The notes under the pieces are model-generated. The model saw only the letters and a program-made list of their open reading frames with translations, was not told the DNA's origin and did no database searches. Below are positions 20,160 to 29,597 of a stretch of 64,000 nt of DNA, piece by piece; position 1 is the first letter of the stretch; each line of letters starts with the position of its first letter. Location of the stretch: NCBI GenBank assembly GCA_017860615.1, contig JAGDMU010000006.1, forward strand, positions 62,001 to 126,000, written 5' to 3'. The stretch is from Pseudomonadota bacterium. Lineage in GTDB: Bacteria; Campylobacterota; Campylobacteria; Campylobacterales; Sulfurospirillaceae. A program made the translations under genes and the position numbers.

Positions 20160-22742
20160 TTATGCTAAAAGCCCTTTTTTAGGACCACTCTTGCCACAAC
20201 ACTGCTTGTATTTTTTACCACTTCCACAAGGGCATGACTCATTACGTGCTGTTTTTTTATTTTTTTCATCCTCTTCTTCATCACCATAAGGATTTTGATG
20301 TTGAAGGGTAGTATTAGCATTTGCAGCTTCCATTCTTCGAATCATCTCTTCCATAGCACGCTTTTCTTCTTCCTCTTTATTGTCACGAAGTTGAACAATA
20401 TGCAGGGTTCTAAAACTCTCAAATTTAATCTGCTCCACTAACTCAATAAAGAGGTTATAGCTCTCTTTTTTATACTCAGTGAGTGGATCTTTTTGGTTAT
20501 AACCGCGAAGACCAATGCCTGTTTTTAAAATATCCATTTGATAAAGATGCGCTCTCCAAGCATTATCAAGGACTTGAAGGTATAAAATACGCTCAATTTC
20601 TCTGCGTTGTGTCTCATCAACAACAGACATTTTTGCATCAAAATTTTTCTCAAGTATTTCAAGAATCGTTGTCTTCAGTTCATCAAATTCCAAGCCTTGT
20701 AATTGCTCAAGTTCAAATGTTTCATTAAGATCATCTTGTAGTACAGAGATAAGGCGCTCAATGTTATACTCTGATTGTGCGATACCTTCATATATTTCAG
20801 CTTTGTAAAGTAAATTGGTTACAAATTCAACGCGAATCTCTTTAATTTTCACATCAATATCAAAAGTTGGATTGAGAAGATCATTTCTAAAGTTATAAAT
20901 TGTTTTACGCTGTTTATTGGCAACGTCATCATACTCTAAAAGGTGTTTACGAGATTCAAAGTGAAGTGCTTCCACTTTTTTCTGAGCATTTTCAACAGCG
21001 CGTGTCACCATCTTAGACTCAATATGCTCACCCTCTTCAATGCCCAAACGCTCCATAATCGCTTTAATACGATCACTTCCAAAAATTCTTAAAAGATTAT
21101 CTTCAAGACTTAGATAAAAACGGCTTTTACCATTGTCGCCCTGACGACCTGAACGTCCACGAAGCTGGTTATCGATACGACGGCTCTCATGGCGCTCTGT
21201 TCCAATGATATAAAGGCCTCCAAGGGCTTTAATTTCTTCTGTTAGCTTAATGTCAACACCACGACCTGCCATATTGGTTGCAATCGTTACAGCGCCTTTG
21301 ACACCCGCATCTTTAATAATCTGTGCCTCTTTTTCATGGTTTTTAGCATTCAAAACTGAGTGTGGTACTTTCTCTTTTTTCAAAAGGGCATGGAGTAACT
21401 CACTTTTTTCAATCGAAGCTGTACCGACAAGGACAGGTTGTCCTTTTTCATGACACATTTTAATGTCTTTAATCACTGCTTCAAATTTTTCACGTTCTGT
21501 TTTATAGATAAGATCATTCATATCTTCTCTACGCATCGGAACATTGGTAGGAATAGAGATAACTTCTAGATTATAAATCTGAGCAAATTCGGTCGCTTCA
21601 GTTTGTGCTGTTCCTGTCATACCCGCTAATTTTTTATAAAGTCTAAAGTAATTTTGGAAAGTAATGTCAGCCAATGTTTGTGACTCTTCCTTAATCATGA
21701 CACCTTCTTTAGCTTCTAAGGCTTGATGTAAACCTTCACTAAAACGTCTTCCTTCACTTAAACGACCTGTAAACTCATCAACAATGATAATTTCACCCTC
21801 ACGGACAACATAATCAACATCGGCAATAAAGAGGTAACGTGCTTTAAGCGCTTGATCGAGGTGATGCGATAATACTGCATTTTCAAGGCTATAAAGGTTG
21901 TCAACACCAAAGAGTTTTTCAGCATTACTAATACCCTCTTCGGTCATTAAAACAGTTCTATTTTTCTCATCAATAGCAAAATCAACCTCTTTAGTAAGTT
22001 GCTTTGCAACGCCATCAGCGATTTTGTAACCATCAAGAGTACGATTTGCAGGACCTGAGATAATAAGAGGTGTTCGGGCTTCATCAATTAAGATAGAATC
22101 TACTTCATCGACAATAACAAAATTATGTGCGCGTTGAACTTTTTCGTCCAAGGAGTAACGCATATTATCACGCAAGTAGTCAAAGCCAAATTCATTGTTG
22201 GTTCCATAAGTGATGTCAGCATCATACTGCTCTTTACGTTTGGCATCATTTTCCAAATCATTGGTCACAACACCAACACTTAAGCCTAAAAAGTTATAGA
22301 TACGCGACATATCAGCGGCATCTCTTTTGGCAAGGTAATCATTCACCGTTACAACGTGTACACCTTCACCGCTCATAGCATTAAGGACAACAGGAAGTGT
22401 TGCAACAAGGGTTTTACCCTCACCCGTTTTCATCTCTGCAATATCGCCGCCATGCAACACTAAACCACCAATCATCTGCACATCAAAATGGCGCATACCT
22501 GTTGTTCGTTTACTGGCTTCTCGTGTCATAGCAAAAACATCATCTAAAATATCACCTGGTTTTACAGTACCCGCTTTGACATCTGCTTTTAAAGCATTAA
22601 AGGCTTCTTTTAAGGCTTCATCACTCATTTTTTCATATGTCGGTTCTAAGGCATTAATCTTTTTTACGCGTCCTTGAAGCTCTTTGACAACGCGATCATT
22701 TTTAGTGCCAAAAATTTTACGAATAATATTACTCAACATCAT
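20160..22742 (-). CDS. secA: Protein translocase ATPase SecA
   Basis: 860 residues. Walker A is near residue 105 (GEGKTL), [11 protein letters not shown] is the DEAD-type Walker B near 210, and the C-terminus carries the zinc-binding SEC-C motif ([14 protein letters not shown], about 838-851). It drives preproteins through SecYEG and binds SecB through the SEC-C tail. Two ATG codons in tandem start the frame. It is divergent from lolA, with 125 bp between them. Confidence 0.97.
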   Translation of the reverse strand: MMLSNIIRKIFGTKNDRVVKELQGRVKKINALEPTYEKMSDEALKEAFNALKADVKAGTVKPGDILDDVFAMTREASKRTTGMRHFDVQMIGGLVLHGGDIAEMKTGEGKTLVATLPVVLNAMSGEGVHVVTVNDYLAKRDAADMSRIYNFLGLSVGVVTNDLENDAKRKEQYDADITYGTNNEFGFDYLRDNMRYSLDEKVQRAHNFVIVDEVDSILIDEARTPLIISGPANRTLDGYKIADGVAKQLTKEVDFAIDEKNRTVLMTEEGISNAEKLFGVDNLYSLENAVLSHHLDQALKARYLFIADVDYVVREGEIIIVDEFTGRLSEGRRFSEGLHQALEAKEGVMIKEESQTLADITFQNYFRLYKKLAGMTGTAQTEATEFAQIYNLEVISIPTNVPMRREDMNDLIYKTEREKFEAVIKDIKMCHEKGQPVLVGTASIEKSELLHALLKKEKVPHSVLNAKNHEKEAQIIKDAGVKGAVTIATNMAGRGVDIKLTEEIKALGGLYIIGTERHESRRIDNQLRGRSGRQGDNGKSRFYLSLEDNLLRIFGSDRIKAIMERLGIEEGEHIESKMVTRAVENAQKKVEALHFESRKHLLEYDDVANKQRKTIYNFRNDLLNPTFDIDVKIKEIRVEFVTNLLYKAEIYEGIAQSEYNIERLISVLQDDLNETFELEQLQGLEFDELKTTILEILEKNFDAKMSVVDETQRREIERILYLQVLDNAWRAHLYQMDILKTGIGLRGYNQKDPLTEYKKESYNLFIELVEQIKFESFRTLHIVQLRDNKEEEEKRAMEEMIRRMEAANANTTLQHQNPYGDEEEDEKNKKTARNESCPCGSGKKYKQCCGKSGPKKGLLA

Positions 22743-22867
22743 GTGATTTCACCTCTATTTTTCTTTACTTTTATACGTTAGTTTTTCTTAAAGCTTGGGA
22801 TTTTATCATACTTTTACTATCTATTTGATAAAACTCCATATCTTAATTATCTTAGCAAGGAGTTTTT

Positions 22868-23383
22868 ATGCGATTTTTTTGGATATTTTTCTGTTTAACC
22901 ACACTCCTTTTTGCCAAAATCGAACACTTTAAAACGATTCAAAGCGATTTTACTCAAAAAGTAACGAACGATCAGAATAAAACGATCATTTACCAAGGTC
23001 TTTTTTATGCGACAAACGATAAAAAAGCACTCTGGATTTATGAAAAGCCTGTGGCAAAGAAGATCTATTTTAATAACACACGTGTTTTAATTATTGAACC
23101 TGAGTTAGAACAAGTGATTATTACAACATTGGGAAATACACCGAATATTGCGCAGTTGCTCCAAGAAGCGAAAGAAGTCTCTCCTAACAAATATATCACA
23201 AAATATCAAGAGACAACGTATACTATTTTGACCCAAAAAGAGAGTATTGAAAAAGTTGTTTATCGTGATAAACTCGATAATGCTGTAGAAATTATCTTTT
23301 CCAATCAATCGACCAATCTCTTTTTAGACGATGAGCTTTTTCGAGCTGAAATCCCAAGAGGATACGATATCGTTCGCGAATAA
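22868..23383 (+). CDS. lolA: Outer membrane lipoprotein carrier LolA
   Basis: 171 residues with a short signal peptide (about 1-16). The mature part begins with the LolA-like pattern KTIQSDFTQKV and has the expected alternating beta strands. It shuttles lipoproteins across the periplasm to the outer membrane. AAGGAG lies just before the ATG. Divergent from secA. Confidence 0.88.
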   Translation: MRFFWIFFCLTTLLFAKIEHFKTIQSDFTQKVTNDQNKTIIYQGLFYATNDKKALWIYEKPVAKKIYFNNTRVLIIEPELEQVIITTLGNTPNIAQLLQEAKEVSPNKYITKYQETTYTILTQKESIEKVVYRDKLDNAVEIIFSNQSTNLFLDDELFRAEIPRGYDIVRE

Positions 23384-23401
23384 TCTTTAACACATAAAGC
23401 T

Positions 23402-25975
23402 TTAGAGCAACTCGGAGGACGTTGGTTTTCCAAAGAAATAACCTTGGAAATTCTGACATCCCATTGCTTTGAGTCTTTCAAATTGTTCCTTTGTTTCAAC
23501 GCCTTCAGCGATCACTTCCATATTAAAATTTTTGCCAATGGAAATAATGGTTTCAACAATTAAAGCATCACTACGATCAACCATAAAATCGTGTACAAAC
23601 GATTGGTCAATTTTGAGTTCATCCACATTAAGACGCTTTAGATACTGTAAACTCGAATAACCTGTTCCAAAATCATCAACAGAAAGGGATACACCTAAAA
23701 TTTTAAGTGCATTAATTTTCTCTAATGCTTTAGCACTATCCCCGATTAAGAGGCTCTCCGTAAGCTCTAAGCGAATTAAAGCTGGATTAATTGCTACTTC
23801 TTCAAGTGCTAAGCGAACAACCTGTACAAAATCTTCACGCTCAAATTGTTTGGTACTCACATTGACGGAAACGCGCCATTGTGATTTTAAAGTATCTCTT
23901 TCCCAACGCTTTACTTGCATCATCGCTTCTTTTAAAACCCATTGTCCCAAAGAAACGATCAAACCAGATTCTTCACATAGTGGAATAAACTGCATCGGTG
24001 ATATAAGCTCTCCATTTGCTTTTTTAAGCCGAATAAGTGCTTCAACGCCAATAATAGCGGCATCTTTATCAACTTGGGGTTGATAATAGAGTAAAAATTG
24101 TTTTGAGTCAATCGCATCTCTAAGCTGCTGTAACATTGAAGATTTTTCTTCCATGACTTTTTGAATATAGGGGTCAAAAAATCGAATGGTATTACGACCA
24201 TCTGTTTTGGCTGTATACATCGCACTATCTGCATGACTGAGCAGTATGGCAACATCCTCATCACCATCAAATAGTCCTATACCAATACTTACTGTCACAT
24301 AAAAAGGATGATGATCGATCATAAAAGGTTCTTTAGTTGCAACAAGAATCTGCATTGCAATCTCTTCAGCCTTTTTAGCCGCATCTTCAAGCACAGTACT
24401 AAGTGAAGGCAATAATAAAGCAAATTCATCACCACCAAAGCGTGCAACAATGTTATTCTCATGCGCATAATTTTCCAATCTCTGCGCCATCATAATCAAT
24501 AGTTCATCGCCAGTAGCATGACCTTTAAGATCATTAATAGATTTAAAATTATCCAAATCCATAAATAACAGTGCCCCATAAGCTTTGCTACGTTTATTCG
24601 CGTTGATACATAATCTTATCTGTTCGGTAAGAAGTGTTTTATTCGCAAGATTAGTAAGTGGATCATAATAAGAGAGTTTTAAAATGCTCTCTTTTTGCAT
24701 AAAGGAGTTAATCGCAAATCCTATATCACCTGCCAATTCTTCAATCATAGAGCGCTCTTCAGGGCTAAATCCTTCTGGCATTGTTGTACAAACAGTAAGT
24801 ACACCTAGTGCTGAACGCGCAAATTTATCACTTTTGAGAACGGTAATGTAGGCTTCACTGACATGATAACGTACCATCGTCTCTTTGCAACTTTGGGGGA
24901 TATTCTCACTCTGATTCGTAATAATACGATAACCACCTTCTTCAAAAACTATTTTCTCAAGAGCATTCACTTCATGCTCTTCATCAAAACCACGAGACTC
25001 CTTGACATTCAAAGCATCGTTTTCGTATAAAGCAATTTTAACATGGGCAAAAGAATCATTCGCAAAAAGACAGAGTGCCGTCTCATACAATAACTCTTCC
25101 AAAGTTTGTGTCGTAATTAAAATTTGATTACTATCAGCCACCGTACGCAAAACAGAATAGAGATGCTTTTGGTGCGCATTCGCATTTTCGAGCTCTGCAC
25201 TTTTTTGGGCTAAATTTTTCGTACGCTCCAAAACCAATGCTTCAAGCTCTTTTTTTTGCTCAACATCGCGTTTGGTAAGCTCTTTAATGGCTATGTACAT
25301 AAGTGTTAATAAAAAGAACATAACAATGGAACTAAAAACAACCTCTTTCCAAAAAAACTCAATGACTTCATCAAACAGAAGATTTTTTGGAATTTTAATG
25401 CTTGTCAAACCTCTAACTTCACCTAATTTATAGCCATAGGCATTCTCATAACGTTTTGCAATATAAGGTAACACTTCATTCTTTTCTCCATGACATACTA
25501 AACAATAAGTTTGAATACGCAAAGGTGAAGCAAAAAAGAAAAACTCTTTATCACCTTCTTTAACAAGTTCTATACTCTCATTTTTATCAGGATTTTGATT
25601 GAAGTAGGCAATGGATTGTGTCTCCAAAGCATCCGCTTGATTGACAGAATTACGAGGACGATCAGAGACATTGTGAATACTAATGCCTTGATTAGAGCGT
25701 TTTAAAAACTCTTCGCTAATATGAGAAGAAGCATGTGCTGGTAAAAAACCTACTGTAGAATCATTCAGATCAATACCACTTTGTAAAAATTGTTGGTGAT
25801 AGACATACCGCATAGACATAAAGTAGTCTTGAAGGGTTTTTGCTTTGGAATAGGCACGCATTTGCGCTAAATTTTCGGCTTGATGATAGAGGTATAAAAC
25901 AACCATTGCATTAGACACTAAGACACAAAAAGTAATAATCCAAAAAAGACGCTTACTTAGATTAAGTTGTCTCAC
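23402..25975 (-). CDS. Membrane haem-sensor protein with GAF, GGDEF and EAL domains
   Basis: 857 residues from a GTG start. A membrane segment (about 11-31) is followed by a periplasmic Tll0287/DUF3365-like domain carrying one c-type haem motif (Cys158-x2-Cys161-His162), a second membrane segment (about 212-232), a short coiled coil, a GAF-like domain (about 270-420), GGDEF (FGGDEFALLL near 505) and EAL (EALIRLKK near 640, with DDFGTGYSSL near 777). Both c-di-GMP domains keep their signatures. The haem suggests sensing of redox state or a gas. A G8 tract lies immediately upstream of the ribosome binding site. Confidence 0.87.
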   Translation of the reverse strand: MRQLNLSKRLFWIITFCVLVSNAMVVLYLYHQAENLAQMRAYSKAKTLQDYFMSMRYVYHQQFLQSGIDLNDSTVGFLPAHASSHISEEFLKRSNQGISIHNVSDRPRNSVNQADALETQSIAYFNQNPDKNESIELVKEGDKEFFFFASPLRIQTYCLVCHGEKNEVLPYIAKRYENAYGYKLGEVRGLTSIKIPKNLLFDEVIEFFWKEVVFSSIVMFFLLTLMYIAIKELTKRDVEQKKELEALVLERTKNLAQKSAELENANAHQKHLYSVLRTVADSNQILITTQTLEELLYETALCLFANDSFAHVKIALYENDALNVKESRGFDEEHEVNALEKIVFEEGGYRIITNQSENIPQSCKETMVRYHVSEAYITVLKSDKFARSALGVLTVCTTMPEGFSPEERSMIEELAGDIGFAINSFMQKESILKLSYYDPLTNLANKTLLTEQIRLCINANKRSKAYGALLFMDLDNFKSINDLKGHATGDELLIMMAQRLENYAHENNIVARFGGDEFALLLPSLSTVLEDAAKKAEEIAMQILVATKEPFMIDHHPFYVTVSIGIGLFDGDEDVAILLSHADSAMYTAKTDGRNTIRFFDPYIQKVMEEKSSMLQQLRDAIDSKQFLLYYQPQVDKDAAIIGVEALIRLKKANGELISPMQFIPLCEESGLIVSLGQWVLKEAMMQVKRWERDTLKSQWRVSVNVSTKQFEREDFVQVVRLALEEVAINPALIRLELTESLLIGDSAKALEKINALKILGVSLSVDDFGTGYSSLQYLKRLNVDELKIDQSFVHDFMVDRSDALIVETIISIGKNFNMEVIAEGVETKEQFERLKAMGCQNFQGYFFGKPTSSELL

Positions 25976-25987
25976 AAAGTTATTCCT

Positions 25988-25995
25988 CCCCCCCC
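25988..25995 (-). repeat. G8 homopolymer next to the ribosome binding site of the GGDEF/EAL gene
   Basis: Eight consecutive C on the plus strand, that is G8 on the coding strand, fused to the AGGA ribosome binding site and 12 nt before the GTG start. G tracts of this length are slippage-prone in Campylobacter and Helicobacter. Here a change in length would alter the ribosome binding site context rather than the reading frame. Confidence 0.6.
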
Positions 25996-26051
25996 TACGC
26001 TTATGTCAGAAGACTTTTAGAGATTGTAATCTCTCTTAACTTAGAATTAAG

Positions 26052-27224
26052 TTATACCGATTGAGAGGTACTTTTTAAAAAAATATAACCTACTATTCCT
26101 GAGAGAAAGGAACCCAATAAAATGGCTAATTTATCCGCATAATGAAAAAGATCTGTATCATTATAAGCCAAAGAGTTCACAAAAAGACTCATTGTAAAAC
26201 CAATACCTGTCAGAATGGCTACGCCGTAAAGTTGTTTAAAATTACTTGCATTAGGTAAAGAAGCAATACCTAACTTTATGGCGAGAAAACTAAAGCCAAA
26301 AACTCCTATCTGTTTACCTAAAAAAAGTCCTAAAACGATACCTAGCGAAACATCTGAAAAAAGCGCTGAAGGAGAAAGTTCTTTAAGATCAACGCCTGCA
26401 TTAACAAAAGCAAAAAGGGGCAGAATAAAAAAGGCAACCCAATAATGCAGATCATGCTCCATCTCTTTCAGCATTGAAAAACGCTCTCCCTTATCATTTA
26501 TGGAGTAAAGTGGAATACAAAATGCCAAAACGACACCTGCAATCGTTGCATGTACTCCTGATTTTAAAACACTAACCCATAACACAATTCCCACTAAAAT
26601 ATAAGCAGCTTTTTTGATAATTCTTAATTGATTCATAATGACTAAAACAACAATCGAACCTAATGCTATCATGATAGAAAGAAGCGATAAATCGCTGGTA
26701 TAAAAGAGTGCAATGATGACAATCGCACCAAGGTCATCAATAATGGCTAATGCCATTAAGAATATTTTGAGTGAAGCAGGAACACGCTTACCCAGTAAAG
26801 AGAGAATACCCAAAGCAAAAGCAATATCTGTTGCAGTGGGAATTGCCCAACCGTTCATTGAAAAAGAGTCATTATGGTTAAAAAATGTAAAAATAAGCGC
26901 TGGCATAATCATGCCACCAAGTGCCGCTATAGCAGGTAAAGCAACTTGACTTTTCGAAGAGAGTTCACCTTCTAATACTTCACGTTTCACTTCAAGTCCT
27001 ACCAAAAAAAAGAAAATTGCCATCAAGCCATCATTGACCCATAAAAGAAGTGGTTTAGCAATACCAAAAGTACCGATGCTAATCTGTACAGGAGTATGAA
27101 GAAAATTGGTATAAAAATCAGTCAAAAAACTGTTTTGAAGCAAGAGTGCAAAAAGTGTTACTGCTATTAAAATAATCCCAGAGGAGGACTCTTTTTTAAT
27201 AAACTCATCTATGGTTGTAAGCAT
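26052..27224 (-). CDS. nhaA: Na+/H+ antiporter NhaA
   Basis: About 390 residues with 11-12 membrane segments. The conserved Asp pair of the ion site is present in the FLMALAIIDDLGAIVIIA segment. It exchanges sodium for protons at alkaline pH or in salt. I start it at the ATG at 27224, which has AAGGGG 5 nt upstream and gives the normal N-terminus (LTTIDEFIKKESS); an upstream ATG would add 12 residues without a ribosome binding site. Confidence 0.93.
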   Translation of the reverse strand: MLTTIDEFIKKESSSGIILIAVTLFALLLQNSFLTDFYTNFLHTPVQISIGTFGIAKPLLLWVNDGLMAIFFFLVGLEVKREVLEGELSSKSQVALPAIAALGGMIMPALIFTFFNHNDSFSMNGWAIPTATDIAFALGILSLLGKRVPASLKIFLMALAIIDDLGAIVIIALFYTSDLSLLSIMIALGSIVVLVIMNQLRIIKKAAYILVGIVLWVSVLKSGVHATIAGVVLAFCIPLYSINDKGERFSMLKEMEHDLHYWVAFFILPLFAFVNAGVDLKELSPSALFSDVSLGIVLGLFLGKQIGVFGFSFLAIKLGIASLPNASNFKQLYGVAILTGIGFTMSLFVNSLAYNDTDLFHYADKLAILLGSFLSGIVGYIFLKSTSQSV

Positions 27225-27288
27225 AATAACCCCTTTTTGTTGCTCTTTTAATCGTAGCATACCGAGGTAAATAGTTTATAAATAGTGC

Positions 27289-28629
27289 CTATTTTCCTAA
27301 ACAAAAATTGCTAAACATCTTCTCTAAAATCTCGTCACGCTCAAAGGCTGTGGTAATGGAAGAGATGCTCACAATGGCTTCATTGATATGAAAAGCAAAC
27401 AGTTCAAGTTCACCCTCGCCTAAAAGTTGATACGAACTTTGAACGTTTTCATACGCTTTTTTAACCGCATCGATCTGGCGTGTGGAGGTTAGCATAATAC
27501 TATCTTCCTGCGTTGTTTGATCTAGAATGGTTTCGAGCTTTTGAGTTAACTCATAACTATCGCTCTGACACGAAAGAGGAATAAACTCTGTTACTAAACG
27601 TTTTGTATCAAAATGATTAGGAAGGTCTATTTTATTGAGAACTGTCAAAATTTGTTTTGAAGAGGCATACTGTTGCAGTAGCGTTAACATCTCTTCATCT
27701 TCATGATCACACGGCTTGCTATTATCAAACATTGCAATTACGATTTCCGACTCTTCAATGGCGGAAATAGAACGCTCAATGCCGATCTTTTCAATGACAT
27801 CATGTGCTTGTCTAATGCCAGCAGTATCGACGATTCGCACCAAATGAGACCCAATACGAAGCTCTTCTTCAATGGTATCCCGCGTGGTTCCTGCAATATC
27901 ACTGATAATCGCTCGATCATAACTGAGAAGCGTATTTAAAAGAGAGCTTTTACCCACATTTGGCTTGCCCACAATCGCAATTTTAAAACCTTGCATCAGT
28001 CCTTGGCGACGTTTACTGCTCTCATAGGTTTTAAAAAGTTCTTTGGCTAACGTATCTAATTTTGCTTTGATCTTCTCAATCATATCAAGCGGTAAATCTT
28101 CCTCAGCATAGTCAATATTCACTTCAACAAATGCGAGGATTTCAATCAGTAATTCTCTTACATGTAAAACAAACTCTCGAAGTTCCCCTTTGAGTTGACG
28201 GGTCAACATTTTTGCCGCATCTACGCTTTTCGTCTCAATCAACGCGGCAATGGCTTCAGCCTCACTGAGATCAATTCTTCCGTTTAAAAAAGCACGTTTT
28301 GAAAATTCACCAGGATTAGCAAGTCTTGCCCCATGTGTAATGAGCGTTTCCAACACCAACTGAGCGACAACACTACCACCATGGCATTGGAATTCAACGA
28401 CATCTTCCGCAGTAAAGCTATGCGGTGCTTTAAAGTAGATAACGATGGCTTGATCAATGGCAGCATCATTAAGAGCATCATGTAAAAAACTAAGCGTGGC
28501 AACCCGTGGAGTCAAGCTATCTTTGTGAGAAAGTTTTTGAGCCAAAGCAAGGGCATCTGGACCACTAACGCGAACAATCGCGATGGATCCAACCCCTGCA
28601 CTGGTAGCAATAGCAGCAATAGTATCTAT
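27289..28629 (-). CDS. mnmE: tRNA modification GTPase MnmE, apparent ATA start
   Basis: Works with MnmG to install 5-carboxymethylaminomethyl groups on wobble uridines. The G domain has GKPNVGKSS, DIAGTTRD, DTAGIR and NKIDLP, and the C-terminus ends in the family CxGK (FCLGK). The first ordinary start codon in frame is TTG at 28545, but conserved N-terminal sequence (DTIAAIATSAGVGSIAIVRV) continues upstream in frame to an in-frame TAG at 28641-28639. Only ATA at 28629 or ATT at 28620 could start it; ATA has AGGA 7 nt upstream and gives 446 residues. It overlaps jag by 4 bp. Confidence 0.85.
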   Translation of the reverse strand: MDTIAAIATSAGVGSIAIVRVSGPDALALAQKLSHKDSLTPRVATLSFLHDALNDAAIDQAIVIYFKAPHSFTAEDVVEFQCHGGSVVAQLVLETLITHGARLANPGEFSKRAFLNGRIDLSEAEAIAALIETKSVDAAKMLTRQLKGELREFVLHVRELLIEILAFVEVNIDYAEEDLPLDMIEKIKAKLDTLAKELFKTYESSKRRQGLMQGFKIAIVGKPNVGKSSLLNTLLSYDRAIISDIAGTTRDTIEEELRIGSHLVRIVDTAGIRQAHDVIEKIGIERSISAIEESEIVIAMFDNSKPCDHEDEEMLTLLQQYASSKQILTVLNKIDLPNHFDTKRLVTEFIPLSCQSDSYELTQKLETILDQTTQEDSIMLTSTRQIDAVKKAYENVQSSYQLLGEGELELFAFHINEAIVSISSITTAFERDEILEKMFSNFCLGK

Positions 28630-29597
28630 GCGTTTTTCCTATTAAAATCATTGACAACGATAAATTTACCGCCATCTTTTCCTGATTTAATACCAACATA
28701 TTTTTCAGGAAATTCAGAACGAAGTGCTTCAAGAGCAATCTTAATGAGCACACCATCTAAAATTTTAGTTTGCCCTTTTCCACTGTTGCGAATACGTTCA
28801 ATGACAGGGACAAGGTATTTTTCGATCATCTCTTCTTGATTTTTCAAAAATTCAGCGATTTCAAGACGAATATTGAGGCCATATTTGAGGTTAATCCAGT
28901 TATAAAGCAAATAAGAGAGTGCCTTATAACGATACCCCTCTTTTCCAATCAACAACGCGGCATCTTCACCGCTAAATTCGATTAAAATCGTATCATCACT
29001 GTATTTAGAGACAAGAGGACTTTCAAGTGTAAAACAGCTGTATTTAAAGAGGTTTTTGATCTGTACACGTACTTCATCAATAACATCATTGATCTCGCGT
29101 TTCTCATGGTGGAAATTTTGATCAATGGCTGTTGGCGCAATCGTGTGTCTAGGCTCTTTGGCTGGAATAACCTTAGGTATTTCAACTTTTGGTTCAGCTT
29201 TTGGAGTTGCTGATACCATTGGACTTTCCTTCGGAGGAAGTGCTTCAGAACGCTTATTTTCAGAAAATTCACTTTTAGGAAATTCTCTGTTTTTATTTTT
29301 ATTGCGTCTATTTTTAGAACGACGGTTACGATCTCTTCGATCATCGCCAAGAGCTACGTCTACTTCGCTACTTTCATCTTTACGTGGAGCAACGAACTCT
29401 TTACGTTCGCGCTCTTCTTTAAAAGGCTTAGCACCTTTACGCTGAACTTCGATAATAGCACTTTTTTTAAAAAGCCCAAGAAATCCGCTTGAGCCATTTT
29501 GAATAATATTAATATCTAAATCTACAACCGAACAAGACAACTCACTCGCGGCTTTGGAGTAAGCTTCTTGGAGTGTTGCTGCTTCTACTTTGATCAT
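28626..29597 (-). CDS. jag: Jag (SpoIIIJ-associated / KhpB-type) RNA-binding protein
   Basis: 323 residues: an N-terminal Jag domain (about 1-50), a long charged linker rich in Arg, Asn and Lys (about 50-165), then KH (IGKEGYRYKALSYLLY, near 218-233) and R3H domains. KhpB-type proteins bind RNA and are encoded with yidC in many bacteria. The stop codon TAG overlaps the proposed mnmE start codon, and its start overlaps yidC by 4 bp. Confidence 0.85.
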   Translation of the reverse strand: MIKVEAATLQEAYSKAASELSCSVVDLDINIIQNGSSGFLGLFKKSAIIEVQRKGAKPFKEERERKEFVAPRKDESSEVDVALGDDRRDRNRRSKNRRNKNKNREFPKSEFSENKRSEALPPKESPMVSATPKAEPKVEIPKVIPAKEPRHTIAPTAIDQNFHHEKREINDVIDEVRVQIKNLFKYSCFTLESPLVSKYSDDTILIEFSGEDAALLIGKEGYRYKALSYLLYNWINLKYGLNIRLEIAEFLKNQEEMIEKYLVPVIERIRNSGKGQTKILDGVLIKIALEALRSEFPEKYVGIKSGKDGGKFIVVNDFNRKNA

